DNA from: Clostridia bacterium
GTDB lineage: Bacteria > Bacillota > Clostridia > Oscillospirales > Acutalibacteraceae
NCBI GenBank assembly: GCA_900764115.1
Contig: CAAFMR010000274.1
Location: 1 to 7,602, forward strand
Direction: 5' to 3'
Length of the DNA: 7,602 bases
How positions within the stretch are numbered: the first letter of the stretch is position 1; each line of letters begins with the position of its first letter. The translations under genes were made by a program, and so were the position numbers. Below the pieces are notes generated by a model. That model did not search any database, was not told the origin of the DNA, and saw only the letters and a program-made list of their open reading frames with translations. Shown here piece by piece: positions 1 to 7,168 of the stretch.

Positions 1-741
1 CAGTGGATCGGATTGGGGAACTATGTCCGGATCCTGAAGGATTCCGTTTTCCATCAATCGGTCATCAACGATATTCTAATCGTATTTTTCAAAGAGCTGA
101 TCATCGTGGTGCTGGCGGTGACCTTTGCCATCGCCCTCACCCGTATCCGGCTGAAAAAGCCGGAAAAGCTGGCGCTGCGGTTTCTCTACTATCTGCCGAA
201 TATCCTGTCGGTGATCGTGATCTCCATGGTGTGGAAATTTTTCTTCAATCTGGAGCTGTTCGACGGGATACTGCAGCTCCTGCACATCGGCGTCACCAGT
301 CCGAACGGCTGGATCTCGGATTATCCGCTGCCGATCATCATTTTTGTGGCGTCCTGGTGCGGCATCGGCTCCTTTATGATCATCCTGATCACCGCCATCA
401 ACAACATCTCGGCGGAGATATATGAGGCGGCGGAGATCGACGGGGCGGGGCAGCTGCGACAGCTGACCAGCATCACCATTCCGGCGGTGCTGCCCCAGAT
501 CCGGTATGTGATCGTCACCATCCTTACCAGCTCTCTAGCGGTGAACATGAATCTGGTGCTGCCCTTTACCAACGGCGGGCCGGGTACCCGCTCCATGGTA
601 ATGGGGCTGTATGTGTATAAGAGTGCCTACACCAGCTATGAGGTCGGGTATGCCAATGCGGCGGCAGTGCTGCTGATGCTCATCAGCGTGACCCTCGCCA
701 CGGTCGTGAATGTGACGATCTCCCGAAAGGAGGAACGGTAA
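1..741 (+). CDS. ABC sugar transporter permease, UgpA/LacF/MalF type, 5'-truncated
   Basis: Inner-membrane permease of a CUT1-family sugar ABC importer, one half of the transmembrane channel. The frame is open to the left edge (it begins Q-W-I-G-L-G-N-Y), so the TTG at 13 is not the real start. About 246 codons are visible, against roughly 290-310 for the family, so about 50 residues including the first membrane helix are missing. Five hydrophobic segments remain. The cytoplasmic EAA loop that docks the ATPase is clear at about 415-495 (EIYEAAEIDGAG, then I-x-x-P). The Y-V-R-I-L-K-D stretch near the edge is typical of the periplasmic loop after helix 1. The stop is 1 nt before the next permease, so the two are almost certainly co-transcribed. 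No ATPase gene is present; many Gram-positive CUT1 importers share one ATPase (MsmX-like) encoded elsewhere. The substrate cannot be deduced from the sequence. Confidence 0.93.
   Translation, partial: QWIGLGNYVRILKDSVFHQSVINDILIVFFKELIIVVLAVTFAIALTRIRLKKPEKLALRFLYYLPNILSVIVISMVWKFFFNLELFDGILQLLHIGVTSPNGWISDYPLPIIIFVASWCGIGSFMIILITAINNISAEIYEAAEIDGAGQLRQLTSITIPAVLPQIRYVIVTILTSSLAVNMNLVLPFTNGGPGTRSMVMGLYVYKSAYTSYEVGYANAAAVLLMLISVTLATVVNVTISRKEER
726..733 (+). promoter_or_regulatory. Ribosome binding site of the second permease
   Basis: AAAGGAGG lies 9 nt before the ATG at 743 and inside the last codons of the upstream permease. This fixes the start of the second permease and implies coupled translation of the pair. 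Confidence 0.85.
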
Positions 742-742
742 T

Positions 743-1615
743 ATGGCGGGTAAGCGACGGCTCCTGCAGCGGGAGACCGCCGGGACGGTGATCGGTCGGC
801 TGCTGCTGCGGATACTGCTGTATCTCTGGGCGCTGACGATCCTGTTTCCGGTGATCTGGATGCTGTATTCCTCCTTTAAGACCCCCAAGGAGTTTATGAC
901 GAATGTGTGGGGCTGGCCCCAGGATCTGTATATCGTCAACTACATTAAGGCATGGGTCAAGGCGGACATGGCCCAATATGTGCTGAACACCCTGTTTCTG
1001 TCGGTCTGTACGGTGGTGCTGTATTTTCTGTTTGTATCCACCACTGCCTATGTGCTGTCCAAGTATAAATTCCGTCTGAGCGGGTTTTTCCGGAGCTTTT
1101 ATTTCATCGCCATGATGATCCCGTCGGTGCTGGTGCTGGTGCCGCTGTATTTCCAGCTGGAGTCGCTGAGATCGGGTATTACCGATAACCTGCTGACTCT
1201 GATCGTGGTGTATTCCATTCAGGCGATCCCCGGCGGAATATTTCTGCTCAGCGGCTTTATGCGGGGGATCAATAACAGCTTCATCGAGGCGGCGGTCATC
1301 GACGGCGCCACCGAGTGGAAGATCTATACCGACATTATCATTCCCTTTACGAAGCCGATCCTGTTTTTTCTGTGTCTGACGAACTTTATGGGAACATGGA
1401 ACGAATACACCACGGCGCTGACCTTTTTGACCTCCAAGGAGCATTATACCATCTCCATCGGTGTGCAGCGCATGACCAGCATTTTCAGTTATAATAATGA
1501 GCACGGGGCGGTGTTTGCCGGTCTGGTGATCTCCATGCTGCCCATCCTGATCCTGTATGCCTTCTTCCAGAAGCAGATCCTGCGGGGAATGGATACCGCC
1601 GAGGGGCTGAAATAA
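743..1615 (+). CDS. ABC sugar transporter permease, MalG/LacG type
   Basis: Second membrane subunit of the CUT1-type importer, pairing with the gene just upstream. It has 290 residues, the normal length for the family. A short charged N-terminus precedes helix 1 (about residues 18-43, followed by the conserved S-S-F-K-T-P-K-E). Five further hydrophobic segments follow. The EAA loop is at residues 180-200 (FIEAAVIDGATEWK, then I-I-I-P). The C-terminus, F-Q-K-Q-I-L-R-G-M and then G-L-K, matches the usual MalG-family ending. The start is set by the strong ribosome binding site at 726-733; the gap to the upstream gene is 1 nt. The family assignment is firm, but the sugar transported is unknown. 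The secreted dockerin protein and cytoplasmic toroid enzyme downstream suggest an oligosaccharide derived from a complex glycan (inference). Confidence 0.95.
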   Translation: MAGKRRLLQRETAGTVIGRLLLRILLYLWALTILFPVIWMLYSSFKTPKEFMTNVWGWPQDLYIVNYIKAWVKADMAQYVLNTLFLSVCTVVLYFLFVSTTAYVLSKYKFRLSGFFRSFYFIAMMIPSVLVLVPLYFQLESLRSGITDNLLTLIVVYSIQAIPGGIFLLSGFMRGINNSFIEAAVIDGATEWKIYTDIIIPFTKPILFFLCLTNFMGTWNEYTTALTFLTSKEHYTISIGVQRMTSIFSYNNEHGAVFAGLVISMLPILILYAFFQKQILRGMDTAEGLK

Positions 1616-1627
1616 GGGCTTGTATTC

Positions 1628-1644
1628 GCCGGATGGGATCCGGC
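1628..1644 (+). repeat. Short perfect hairpin between transporter and secreted-protein genes
   Basis: GCCGGAT, a GGG loop, then ATCCGGC: a perfect 7-bp stem with a 3-nt loop, 13 nt after the permease stop. No T-run follows, so it is not a standard terminator. It could be an mRNA-stabilising or processing stem, or chance in GC-rich DNA. Confidence 0.4.
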
Positions 1645-1663
1645 AGATTCAAATAAACAGCAG

Positions 1664-1669
1664 AAAGGA
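1664..1669 (+). promoter_or_regulatory. Ribosome binding site of the dockerin protein
   Basis: AAAGGA lies 9 nt before the ATG at 1679. A nearer ATG at 1671 opens only three codons before a stop, so 1679 is the start; it is followed directly by a signal peptide. Confidence 0.7.
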
Positions 1670-1678
1670 CATGAGCGT

Positions 1679-4321
1679 ATGAAACCATTTTTGCGCACGT
1701 TTTCCCTGGTTCTGGCAGCGGTCGTGCTGGCATTTGGCTGCATGAGCCTGCCGACAGGTGCCGTCGGCGCCGTGACGGCGGACAATGCCGTTGTCACCAC
1801 GTCCGATGACCTGTTTGCGTTTCCCAACGGCGATTTCGAGTGCGGAGAGATCTACGGCTGGTCGCTGTATTCCGCCGACGGCAGCAAATCCACTCTCTAT
1901 AAAATGATCGACGCCGATAACACCAAGGCGGTCACCGAAGAAAAGCACGGCGGGCAGTATGCCATGCAGGTGGTACGCACCGATACCGGCTCCGACTATC
2001 TGGAGCTGCGGGCGGAGCTGCGCAATCCCGTGCCGGGGACGGCGTATGCCTTCACCTACTACGGCAAGACCACCGACAGTGCCAAATTCCACAGCGACAT
2101 CTTTCTGCGGTATCTGGACGATGCCGGCGATCCGGTGACTCTGTTTCACATTGCCCATGCCGATGCGGCGGACTATATCTCCGCTACCGGTGCATGGGAG
2201 CAGCGTTCCTATCGGTTCCTGGTACCGGAGAGCTACGGCGATCATGGGGATCTGAGCCAATTGGATACCCTGTATGTAGATTTCCGGCTGGTGGAATACG
2301 GGGCCGGCACGGTCTATCTGGACGATGTGACCGTGGAGGAGAGCGCCGAGCCGACCTACGGCTCCAATAAGATCGACAGCAATTTTACCAGCGGCGGCTG
2401 GCGTGCCAACGGCGGTGCGGTGACCGATGCTGCCGAGAAAAAAGCGCCGTATACGGTGTACAGTCAGGATTTTGTGCAGGGCTTGGGGTATTACACCGGC
2501 AACGGCAAGGCGTTTTCGCTGGGCACCGACCCGCTGAATCCGGCGAATCAGACTCTGCGGTATACCGGTAAAAATGCCTGGGACTATGAGGGGCAGTACA
2601 GCGGCAGCTTATTCACCGCCGGTGAGAAATACACCCTGACCTTCCGGTATTATGCCATCGATATGAAGACCGCCACCTCTCCGGTGACGGTGCAGTGCGG
2701 CTTCTCCGGTACGCTGACGAATATTCTGACGATCAGCCGGGTGAACAGCACGGAATGGACGGAGATCTCCTACACCTTTACGGCGGGAACGATCGCCAAT
2801 TCCACCCGGCTGTTTCAGGTGGTGAACGGCGGCGACGGTACCTGCGAGGTACTGTTTGACGATATCCGGGTGACCCATCTGGCGACACCTTATTATGAGA
2901 TCGAAGAGACCTATCAGCAGGATTTCACCAAGGGTCTGGGATACTACACCGGCAACGGCCCGGCATTTTCGCTGGGCACCGACCCCTGCAATGCCGCCAA
3001 CCAAGTGCTGCGCTATACCGGCAAAAATGCCTGGGATTATGAGGGGCAGTACAGCGGCGGCTCATTCACCGCCGGTCAGGAGTATACCATGACCTTCCGG
3101 TATTATGCCGAGAGCATGACCGGTGCGGCGTCCTCGGTGGTGGTACAGTGCGGCTTCTCCGGGAAAATGGAGAATATCCTCACCATCAACCGGGCAAAGG
3201 ACGATACCGGCTGGATCGATGTGTCGTACACCTTTACGGCGGGGGCGATCACCAATTCCACCCGTCTGTTCCAGGTGGTGAACGGCGGCGACGGTAAGTG
3301 TGAGGTGTTCTTTGACGATATTGCCGTGACCCGGACCATCGTGTACGATGAGCCGGTATACACGGCGGGACGGTATCAAACCACCGACGGTGTCTGGGTG
3401 CTGAATACCGAGACGGGCGGCGAATTTTACCGGGACAGCCTGACCATGACCCCCGGTCATACCTACGCCATCGATTATGAGGTGCAGACCGGCGGCTCCT
3501 ATGTGACCCCGTATCTGATGGATCGCACCAATGGCAACAAACGCACGGATCTCAATGCCTACAAGGTGGCGGAGAACACCGACTGGACGGCGGTGCATAT
3601 CGAGTATGTCTGCGACGGCACAGACAAGGCGGTGGATACCAATGGCAATATTGTGTACCGCCTGGGCTTCTTCCGAAACAGCGGGGGCGGCACCGCCGCC
3701 ATCCGCAGCGTGGCGCTGCGGGAGCTCGTATACCCGGAGGTGAAGACGCCGGCGCTGCGGGACGGGTCGATCCTTCCCGCCGATTCCGCTCTGGCGGAGG
3801 ATGCACGGATTTTCTGCGGTAAGATCACGCTGAAGACCACGCTGGGGGTTCCCACCGGCGCCACCTATGAGGGCGGCTCGGTGAGCGCTGCCGTCTCCGG
3901 GCTGACCGCCGGAAAGCCATATGTGCTTACCTACAAGGTACTGACCTCCTATGGCGATGGAAATTTCGCCATCTCCGGCAGCATCGGGGATGCTCAGTGG
4001 TCACTGGCGGACTTTGGACAGGCGGACGGCTGGCTGACGGTGCGGGTGGCATTCACGGCGTCTGCCGACGGGGACGCCACTCTGACGCTGGCAAACGATA
4101 ATTATGTGTTCTATCGGGACATTTGTCTGAACCGGGTGTATCCATACGGCGATATCAACGGGGATGATACCGTGGACATCCGGGATCTGGTGGCATATAC
4201 CGCCTATCTGGAGACGGAATATCGACCGGCGACATTAGCATATGCCGACATGGATCGGAACGGAACGATCGATGCGGCGGATACGGCGCTGCTGCGGCGG
4301 GCATTGTTACACATAGAGTAA
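1679..4321 (+). CDS. Secreted multi-module carbohydrate-binding-like protein with C-terminal dockerin
   Basis: An 880-residue exported protein with no catalytic domain I can recognise. Residues 1 to about 32 form a Sec signal peptide (K-P-F-L-R, a hydrophobic core, small residues around 28-34). Module 1, about 46-222, has the N-G-D-F-E ... G-W opening and V-Y-L-D-D-V close typical of CBM4/9-like beta-sandwiches. Modules 2 (261-400) and 3 (412-552) are near-copies of each other, each ending F-F/L-F-D-D-I. Module 4 (about 557-686) and module 5 (about 687-821) are beta-rich with no firm assignment. Residues 823-880 are a type I dockerin with two calcium loops: D825/N827/D829/D833/D836 and D857/D859/N861/D865/D868, each followed by a leucine-rich helix. 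A dockerin binds a cohesin, so the protein is probably plugged into a cellulosome-like scaffold or cell-surface anchor. Likely role (inference): glycan binding or targeting for the importer encoded upstream. A catalytic activity hidden in modules 4-5 cannot be excluded. Confidence 0.9.
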   Translation: MKPFLRTFSLVLAAVVLAFGCMSLPTGAVGAVTADNAVVTTSDDLFAFPNGDFECGEIYGWSLYSADGSKSTLYKMIDADNTKAVTEEKHGGQYAMQVVRTDTGSDYLELRAELRNPVPGTAYAFTYYGKTTDSAKFHSDIFLRYLDDAGDPVTLFHIAHADAADYISATGAWEQRSYRFLVPESYGDHGDLSQLDTLYVDFRLVEYGAGTVYLDDVTVEESAEPTYGSNKIDSNFTSGGWRANGGAVTDAAEKKAPYTVYSQDFVQGLGYYTGNGKAFSLGTDPLNPANQTLRYTGKNAWDYEGQYSGSLFTAGEKYTLTFRYYAIDMKTATSPVTVQCGFSGTLTNILTISRVNSTEWTEISYTFTAGTIANSTRLFQVVNGGDGTCEVLFDDIRVTHLATPYYEIEETYQQDFTKGLGYYTGNGPAFSLGTDPCNAANQVLRYTGKNAWDYEGQYSGGSFTAGQEYTMTFRYYAESMTGAASSVVVQCGFSGKMENILTINRAKDDTGWIDVSYTFTAGAITNSTRLFQVVNGGDGKCEVFFDDIAVTRTIVYDEPVYTAGRYQTTDGVWVLNTETGGEFYRDSLTMTPGHTYAIDYEVQTGGSYVTPYLMDRTNGNKRTDLNAYKVAENTDWTAVHIEYVCDGTDKAVDTNGNIVYRLGFFRNSGGGTAAIRSVALRELVYPEVKTPALRDGSILPADSALAEDARIFCGKITLKTTLGVPTGATYEGGSVSAAVSGLTAGKPYVLTYKVLTSYGDGNFAISGSIGDAQWSLADFGQADGWLTVRVAFTASADGDATLTLANDNYVFYRDICLNRVYPYGDINGDDTVDIRDLVAYTAYLETEYRPATLAYADMDRNGTIDAADTALLRRALLHIE
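2459..2878 (+). repeat. Tandem module copy 1 (residues 261-400)
   Basis: First copy of a 140-residue beta-rich module. It starts Y-S-Q-D-F and carries GLGYYTGNG, LRYTGKNAWDYEGQYSG, TFRYYA and RLFQVVNGGDG, closing with F-D-D-I-R-V-T. A hand alignment with the copy at 2912-3334 gives about 103 of 140 identical residues (about 74%) with one single-residue gap. Cys340 and Cys389 are matched in the other copy. Confidence 0.85.
2912..3334 (+). repeat. Tandem module copy 2 (residues 412-552)
   Basis: Second copy, offset 453 bp (151 codons) from the first at its N-terminal end and joined by a linker of about 11 residues. It keeps the paired Cys491 and Cys541, adds an unpaired Cys437 (D-P-C-N-A-A-N where copy 1 has D-P-L-N-P-A-N), and has one extra residue in the T-G-W turn. 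Confidence 0.85.
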
Positions 4322-4329
4322 AAAACAGG

Positions 4330-4356
4330 GCGGGAACGGCAAAATGCCGTTCCCGC
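4330..4356 (+). repeat. Strong intergenic hairpin between dockerin protein and toroid enzyme
   Basis: GCGGGAACGGC (4330-4340) pairs perfectly with GCCGTTCCCGC (4346-4356), an 11-bp stem, or 12 bp with a 3-nt loop if the A-T pair at 4341/4345 closes. No T-run follows on the + strand, so it is not a classical terminator in the direction of the operon. The A-run lies on the left, at 4320-4325, and would be a T-run only for leftward transcription. Likely a partial attenuator or mRNA 3'-end stabiliser between the two genes (inference). Confidence 0.6.
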
Positions 4357-4392
4357 TCCGGAATGGATCAAGAAAACGGAAAACATTGCAAC

Positions 4393-4399
4393 AGGGGGA
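4393..4399 (+). promoter_or_regulatory. Ribosome binding site of the toroid enzyme
   Basis: AGGGGGA lies 9 nt before the ATG at 4409 and supports that start. Confidence 0.7.
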
Positions 4400-4408
4400 A
4401 CAGATCCG

Positions 4409-6112
4409 ATGGACCGATACGGAGAGCTACTGAAAATCTGGTGTGACAGCCTACTGAAACGGCAGCTGCGGGGCTATGGCGCCCCTCATGACGGCGGCTT
4501 TTTGTGCGATGCCTGTACGGTGCTGCACGGTCGGGCGGATAATGCGATCTTCCCAATGGTCTATCTGTATGCGGAAACCGGCGAGAAGCAGTATCTGGAC
4601 AGCGCCCGGCAGCTGCTGGAGTTTCGGCGGCGGCTGACGCAGGAGGACGGCTCGGTCTATAACGACGGGCAAAATTTCTGGAAGGCTACCACGGTGTTTT
4701 CCGCCATCGGACTGTATAAGACGCTGCATTATTGCGCTGCGTGTCTGCCGGAGGAGCTCCGGCGTGAGCTGGAAGCTTTGCTGTCACAAAATGCGCAGTG
4801 GATATACGAAAATCTGCGGATCGGTTATGCCTCCAACATCAATTATTATGCAGCCGGTGCGGCGGCGTTGGCAGCCTGCGGGAGCTACTTCGACCGTCCC
4901 GACTATCGTGCTCTGGCGCATACACTGCTGGATTACTGTATGCAGCGGTTTACCGCCAACGGACTGCTGGCGGGCGAGGGGCAGCCCCACGACGAGACCA
5001 CCTCCAAGGGCTGCAAGGCCATCGACATCGGCTACGACATGGAAGAATCTGTGCCTTGTCTGGTGGCGGCGGCGCAGGTGCTGAAGCAGAAAAAAGCGCT
5101 CTCCGCTCTGGCAGAGCATACGGAGAAAATGTTGGCGTTTCTGCTGCCCGATGGGGGCTGGGATAACAGCTTCGGCAGCCGGAATAACAAATGGACCTAT
5201 TATGGCAGCCGCACCTCGGATGGCTGTCTGGAGGCGCTGCTGACTCTGGCGCCCTATAATCCGGTGTTCTATGAGGCGGCACGGCGGTGTGTCGATCAAT
5301 ATGAGCGCTGCACTGTGGACGGACTGCTGGCGGGCGGCCCCCATTATGGGCGTCTGGGACAGGCGGCGTGCGTGCATCATACCATCTGTCACGCCGCCGG
5401 GCTGGCGGATGCACTGTGCCGGGGGCTGAGCGAGACCATGCCCGCCGGACAGCTGCCCTGCGATGATACCCGGACCCGGGTGCAGTATTTCGAGGAATTA
5501 GACACCTATCGGATCTCCATCGGCAAGTGGCTGGCGACAGTGACAGGCTATGACTATCGAACGACCACCTACACCGAGGGGGCGGCGCATGCCTCCGGCG
5601 GCAGTCTTTCGCTGCTGTATCACCGGGAGTATGGCCCCGTGCTGGCGGGCTCTACCTACGCCTATCGGTTGACAGAGCCGCTGAATATGCAGCAGCCCCA
5701 CGGAGAACGCCGGCACTGCAGTCTGCTTATGCGGCTGGAATATGAGGATAACGGTGAGCACTACACCACAGCGGTGGATCCGCAAAGCACCATCCAGGTG
5801 AACCACATGGACAATACGGTGATCGCCTTTGTGACGGCGCATTTTGTGAAGCCGGACAGCTGGCAGCGGGATGCGGCGGGACGCACCGCCAAGCTGGTGT
5901 ATACCTTTACGGAGGACTCGGTGCAGATTGCGGTGCGGGTCAGTCCCGGCAGCACCGCTGTCCGGTTCCTCCTCCCGGTGATCGAAGATACCGCTACCGT
6001 CACCGCCGACCGTCCGTATCAAAAAGAGCCGATCTATTATCTGTCCGGCGGATTTGCTGCCGAGGAATACCGCTTTGACGCTGTAGAACAGCTTCGCATA
6101 GAGCTGCACTGA
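4409..6112 (+). CDS. Putative cytoplasmic alpha/alpha-toroid carbohydrate-active enzyme (lyase or glycosidase), family unassigned
   Basis: A 567-residue protein without a signal peptide (it begins MDRYGELLKIW), so probably cytoplasmic. Residues 1 to about 340 are helical and rich in aromatic and repeated hairpin-like helices, as in alpha/alpha toroids. Residues about 355-567 are beta-strand rich, like the C-terminal sheet domain of heparinase II/III-, alginate-lyase- and related toroid enzymes. Polar clusters that could line an active site are H40-G-R-A-D-N45, N143-I-N-Y-Y147, E/Q-P-H194-D195-E196, D206-I-G-Y-D210-M-E-E213, W262-T-Y-Y-G-S-R268-T-S-D271 and H323-H-T-I-C-H328. The last gene of the apparent operon, it follows the dockerin gene by 87 nt. 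A role in cutting imported oligosaccharides fits its place after two sugar permeases (inference). I do not recognise an exact GH or PL family, and whether it works by hydrolysis or elimination is unknown. That it is a real gene is certain. Confidence 0.75.
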   Translation: MDRYGELLKIWCDSLLKRQLRGYGAPHDGGFLCDACTVLHGRADNAIFPMVYLYAETGEKQYLDSARQLLEFRRRLTQEDGSVYNDGQNFWKATTVFSAIGLYKTLHYCAACLPEELRRELEALLSQNAQWIYENLRIGYASNINYYAAGAAALAACGSYFDRPDYRALAHTLLDYCMQRFTANGLLAGEGQPHDETTSKGCKAIDIGYDMEESVPCLVAAAQVLKQKKALSALAEHTEKMLAFLLPDGGWDNSFGSRNNKWTYYGSRTSDGCLEALLTLAPYNPVFYEAARRCVDQYERCTVDGLLAGGPHYGRLGQAACVHHTICHAAGLADALCRGLSETMPAGQLPCDDTRTRVQYFEELDTYRISIGKWLATVTGYDYRTTTYTEGAAHASGGSLSLLYHREYGPVLAGSTYAYRLTEPLNMQQPHGERRHCSLLMRLEYEDNGEHYTTAVDPQSTIQVNHMDNTVIAFVTAHFVKPDSWQRDAAGRTAKLVYTFTEDSVQIAVRVSPGSTAVRFLLPVIEDTATVTADRPYQKEPIYYLSGGFAAEEYRFDAVEQLRIELH

Positions 6113-6156
6113 GGCGAAAGAGCCGTTTCCCCTCAATTGAATAGGTCTAAACGGAT

Positions 6157-6212
6157 AAAAAAGCACAGCCTCCTGCGGCAGAACGAAAAACGCTGCCATA
6201 GGAGGCTGTGCT
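6157..6212 (-). terminator. Rho-independent terminator of the AraC-type gene
   Basis: On the minus strand, a 13-bp stem (6200-6212 with 6162-6174) is extended by an inner 5-bp stem (6193-6197 with 6177-6181) and an 11-nt loop, then followed by a run of six T (complement of 6157-6162). It lies about 50 nt past the regulator's stop. On the + strand the same hairpin has no T-run, but it may still slow transcription leaving the enzyme gene. Confidence 0.85.
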
Positions 6213-6261
6213 CTGCTGTCCGCCTATACTGGGCAGATCCATTTCCGGCGGCTGATTTTGG

Positions 6262-7110
6262 TTATGGCATGACCGTGTGCGCATCGACTTTTTCGCCGCC
6301 GAAGTCCTTATCGTTTTTCGGCGAGTGTCCAAAATATTTGATGTACGCCCGATAAAAGGTGGAATAGTTGTTGAATCCGCATTTTTCGTATACGGCGACC
6401 GGTTTTTCTCTGATGGAAAGAAGCTTGCGGGATAAGAGCAGCCGCTTGGTGGTAATATAGTCGTTTACAGTCGAGCCGGTGGCTTTTTTGAATCGGCGGC
6501 ATAGCTGCGCCGTGCTGATATAGTATTTTTCGCAAATCCTCTGCAAATTAAGATTTTCTGCGATGTGATTGTTGATATAGCGGATGATCTCGTATTCGAT
6601 GGAGCCTTTTTCCAAATTTTTCTTGGAAACAGAACCGAATGCGCTGTGAAGTCGGTTCAGAAGCGGCAGCAGCTGTGCGATAATATTCAGGCGCTCATTA
6701 TCGCAATGCTGTACCATGGAATAGATCCACTGGCTGTAGGAATCGTCGCCCATATCCGTGCTGTGGTATTGGTTCAGGTGTCCGGCTTTTCTTTCGGTGA
6801 AGGGGCGCAGCAGGTAGCCGTCCGGGTCCAGGGAGCGGAACAGATCCGGCTGAAAGCTGATGACGATGCGCTCATAGGGAACAGAGGGCTTGATCTCCAG
6901 ATAATGGGCCTCTAACGGCCGTGTGATGAGAATATCGCCGTGTTTCAGATCATAGCTTTTTCCTTCAATGTGAAATGTTCCTTTGCCGGAAATAACATAG
7001 AGTACTTCTGCATTTGAATGGGTGTGGGGCTTAAATTCACTTTGATTCGGCATCTCATCCAAGCTGTGGGAGACCACAAGATCCTTGTCATGAAATATGT
7101 ATTTCCACAT
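6262..7110 (-). CDS. AraC/XylS-family transcriptional regulator with N-terminal cupin
   Basis: A 282-residue DNA-binding regulator. The N-terminal sensor domain (about 15-145) is a cupin: H29-x-H31-x3-E35-x6-G42 matches cupin motif 1, and G58-D ... P65 ... H69 resembles motif 2. Such domains bind a small sugar or metal-bound ligand. The C-terminal domain has the two AraC helix-turn-helices, about 187-212 (LNLQRICEKYYISTAQLCRR) and about 236-264 (C-G-F-N-N-Y-S-T-F-Y-R ... Y-F-G-H-S-P, the family signature). The start is fixed by a strong ribosome binding site 7 nt upstream; the length is normal. It is convergent with the sugar-use operon and probably controls it from that operon's unseen promoter (inference). 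The gene is less GC-rich than the operon. The inducing sugar is unknown. Confidence 0.93.
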   Translation of the reverse strand: MWKYIFHDKDLVVSHSLDEMPNQSEFKPHTHSNAEVLYVISGKGTFHIEGKSYDLKHGDILITRPLEAHYLEIKPSVPYERIVISFQPDLFRSLDPDGYLLRPFTERKAGHLNQYHSTDMGDDSYSQWIYSMVQHCDNERLNIIAQLLPLLNRLHSAFGSVSKKNLEKGSIEYEIIRYINNHIAENLNLQRICEKYYISTAQLCRRFKKATGSTVNDYITTKRLLLSRKLLSIREKPVAVYEKCGFNNYSTFYRAYIKYFGHSPKNDKDFGGEKVDAHTVMP

Positions 7111-7117
7111 ACAGCAA

Positions 7118-7125
7118 CCCTCCCT
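7118..7125 (-). promoter_or_regulatory. Ribosome binding site of the AraC-type gene
   Basis: AGGGAGGG on the minus strand, 7 nt before the ATG at 7110. Confidence 0.8.
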
Positions 7126-7139
7126 CGATCGGTAGGATC

Positions 7140-7168
7140 AGTATAAAAGAATTCGAGAAAAATTGCAA
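7140..7168 (-). promoter_or_regulatory. Sigma-A type promoter of the AraC-type gene
   Basis: On the minus strand, TTGCAA (complement of 7163-7168) and TATACT (complement of 7140-7145) are separated by exactly 17 bp of AT-rich DNA. Transcription would start near 7133, giving a leader of about 23 nt that contains the ribosome binding site. The -35 sits in a small palindrome (ATTGCAAT, 7162-7169). Confidence 0.75.

Noticed and set aside
13..15. TTG at 13 as the start of the first permease
   Set aside because: The frame is open to the left edge and encodes family-typical residues before this point; there is no ribosome binding site in front, and the first membrane helix would be missing.
683..1504. 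Long open frame on the minus strand opposite the second permease
   Set aside because: It is antisense to a clear permease gene, has a His/Gln/Arg-rich composition with no domain, and follows from GC-rich third-position bias. Similar antisense frames at 1649-2260, 3062-3598, 4784-5392 and 5498-6199 were rejected for the same reason.
1733..1744. Lipoprotein cleavage box around Cys22 of the dockerin protein
   Set aside because: A-F-G-C lacks the usual Leu at -3, and further small residues (about 28-34) offer a standard signal peptidase I site. A protein carried by a dockerin also does not need a lipid anchor.
4330..4356. Forward Rho-independent terminator after the dockerin gene
   Set aside because: The stem is strong but TCCGGAATGG follows instead of a T-run, so only a generic hairpin is reported.
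6113..6156. Possible terminator directly after the toroid enzyme
   Set aside because: GAGG at 6111-6114 and CCTC at 6130-6133 pair only weakly with internal mismatches, and no T-run follows.
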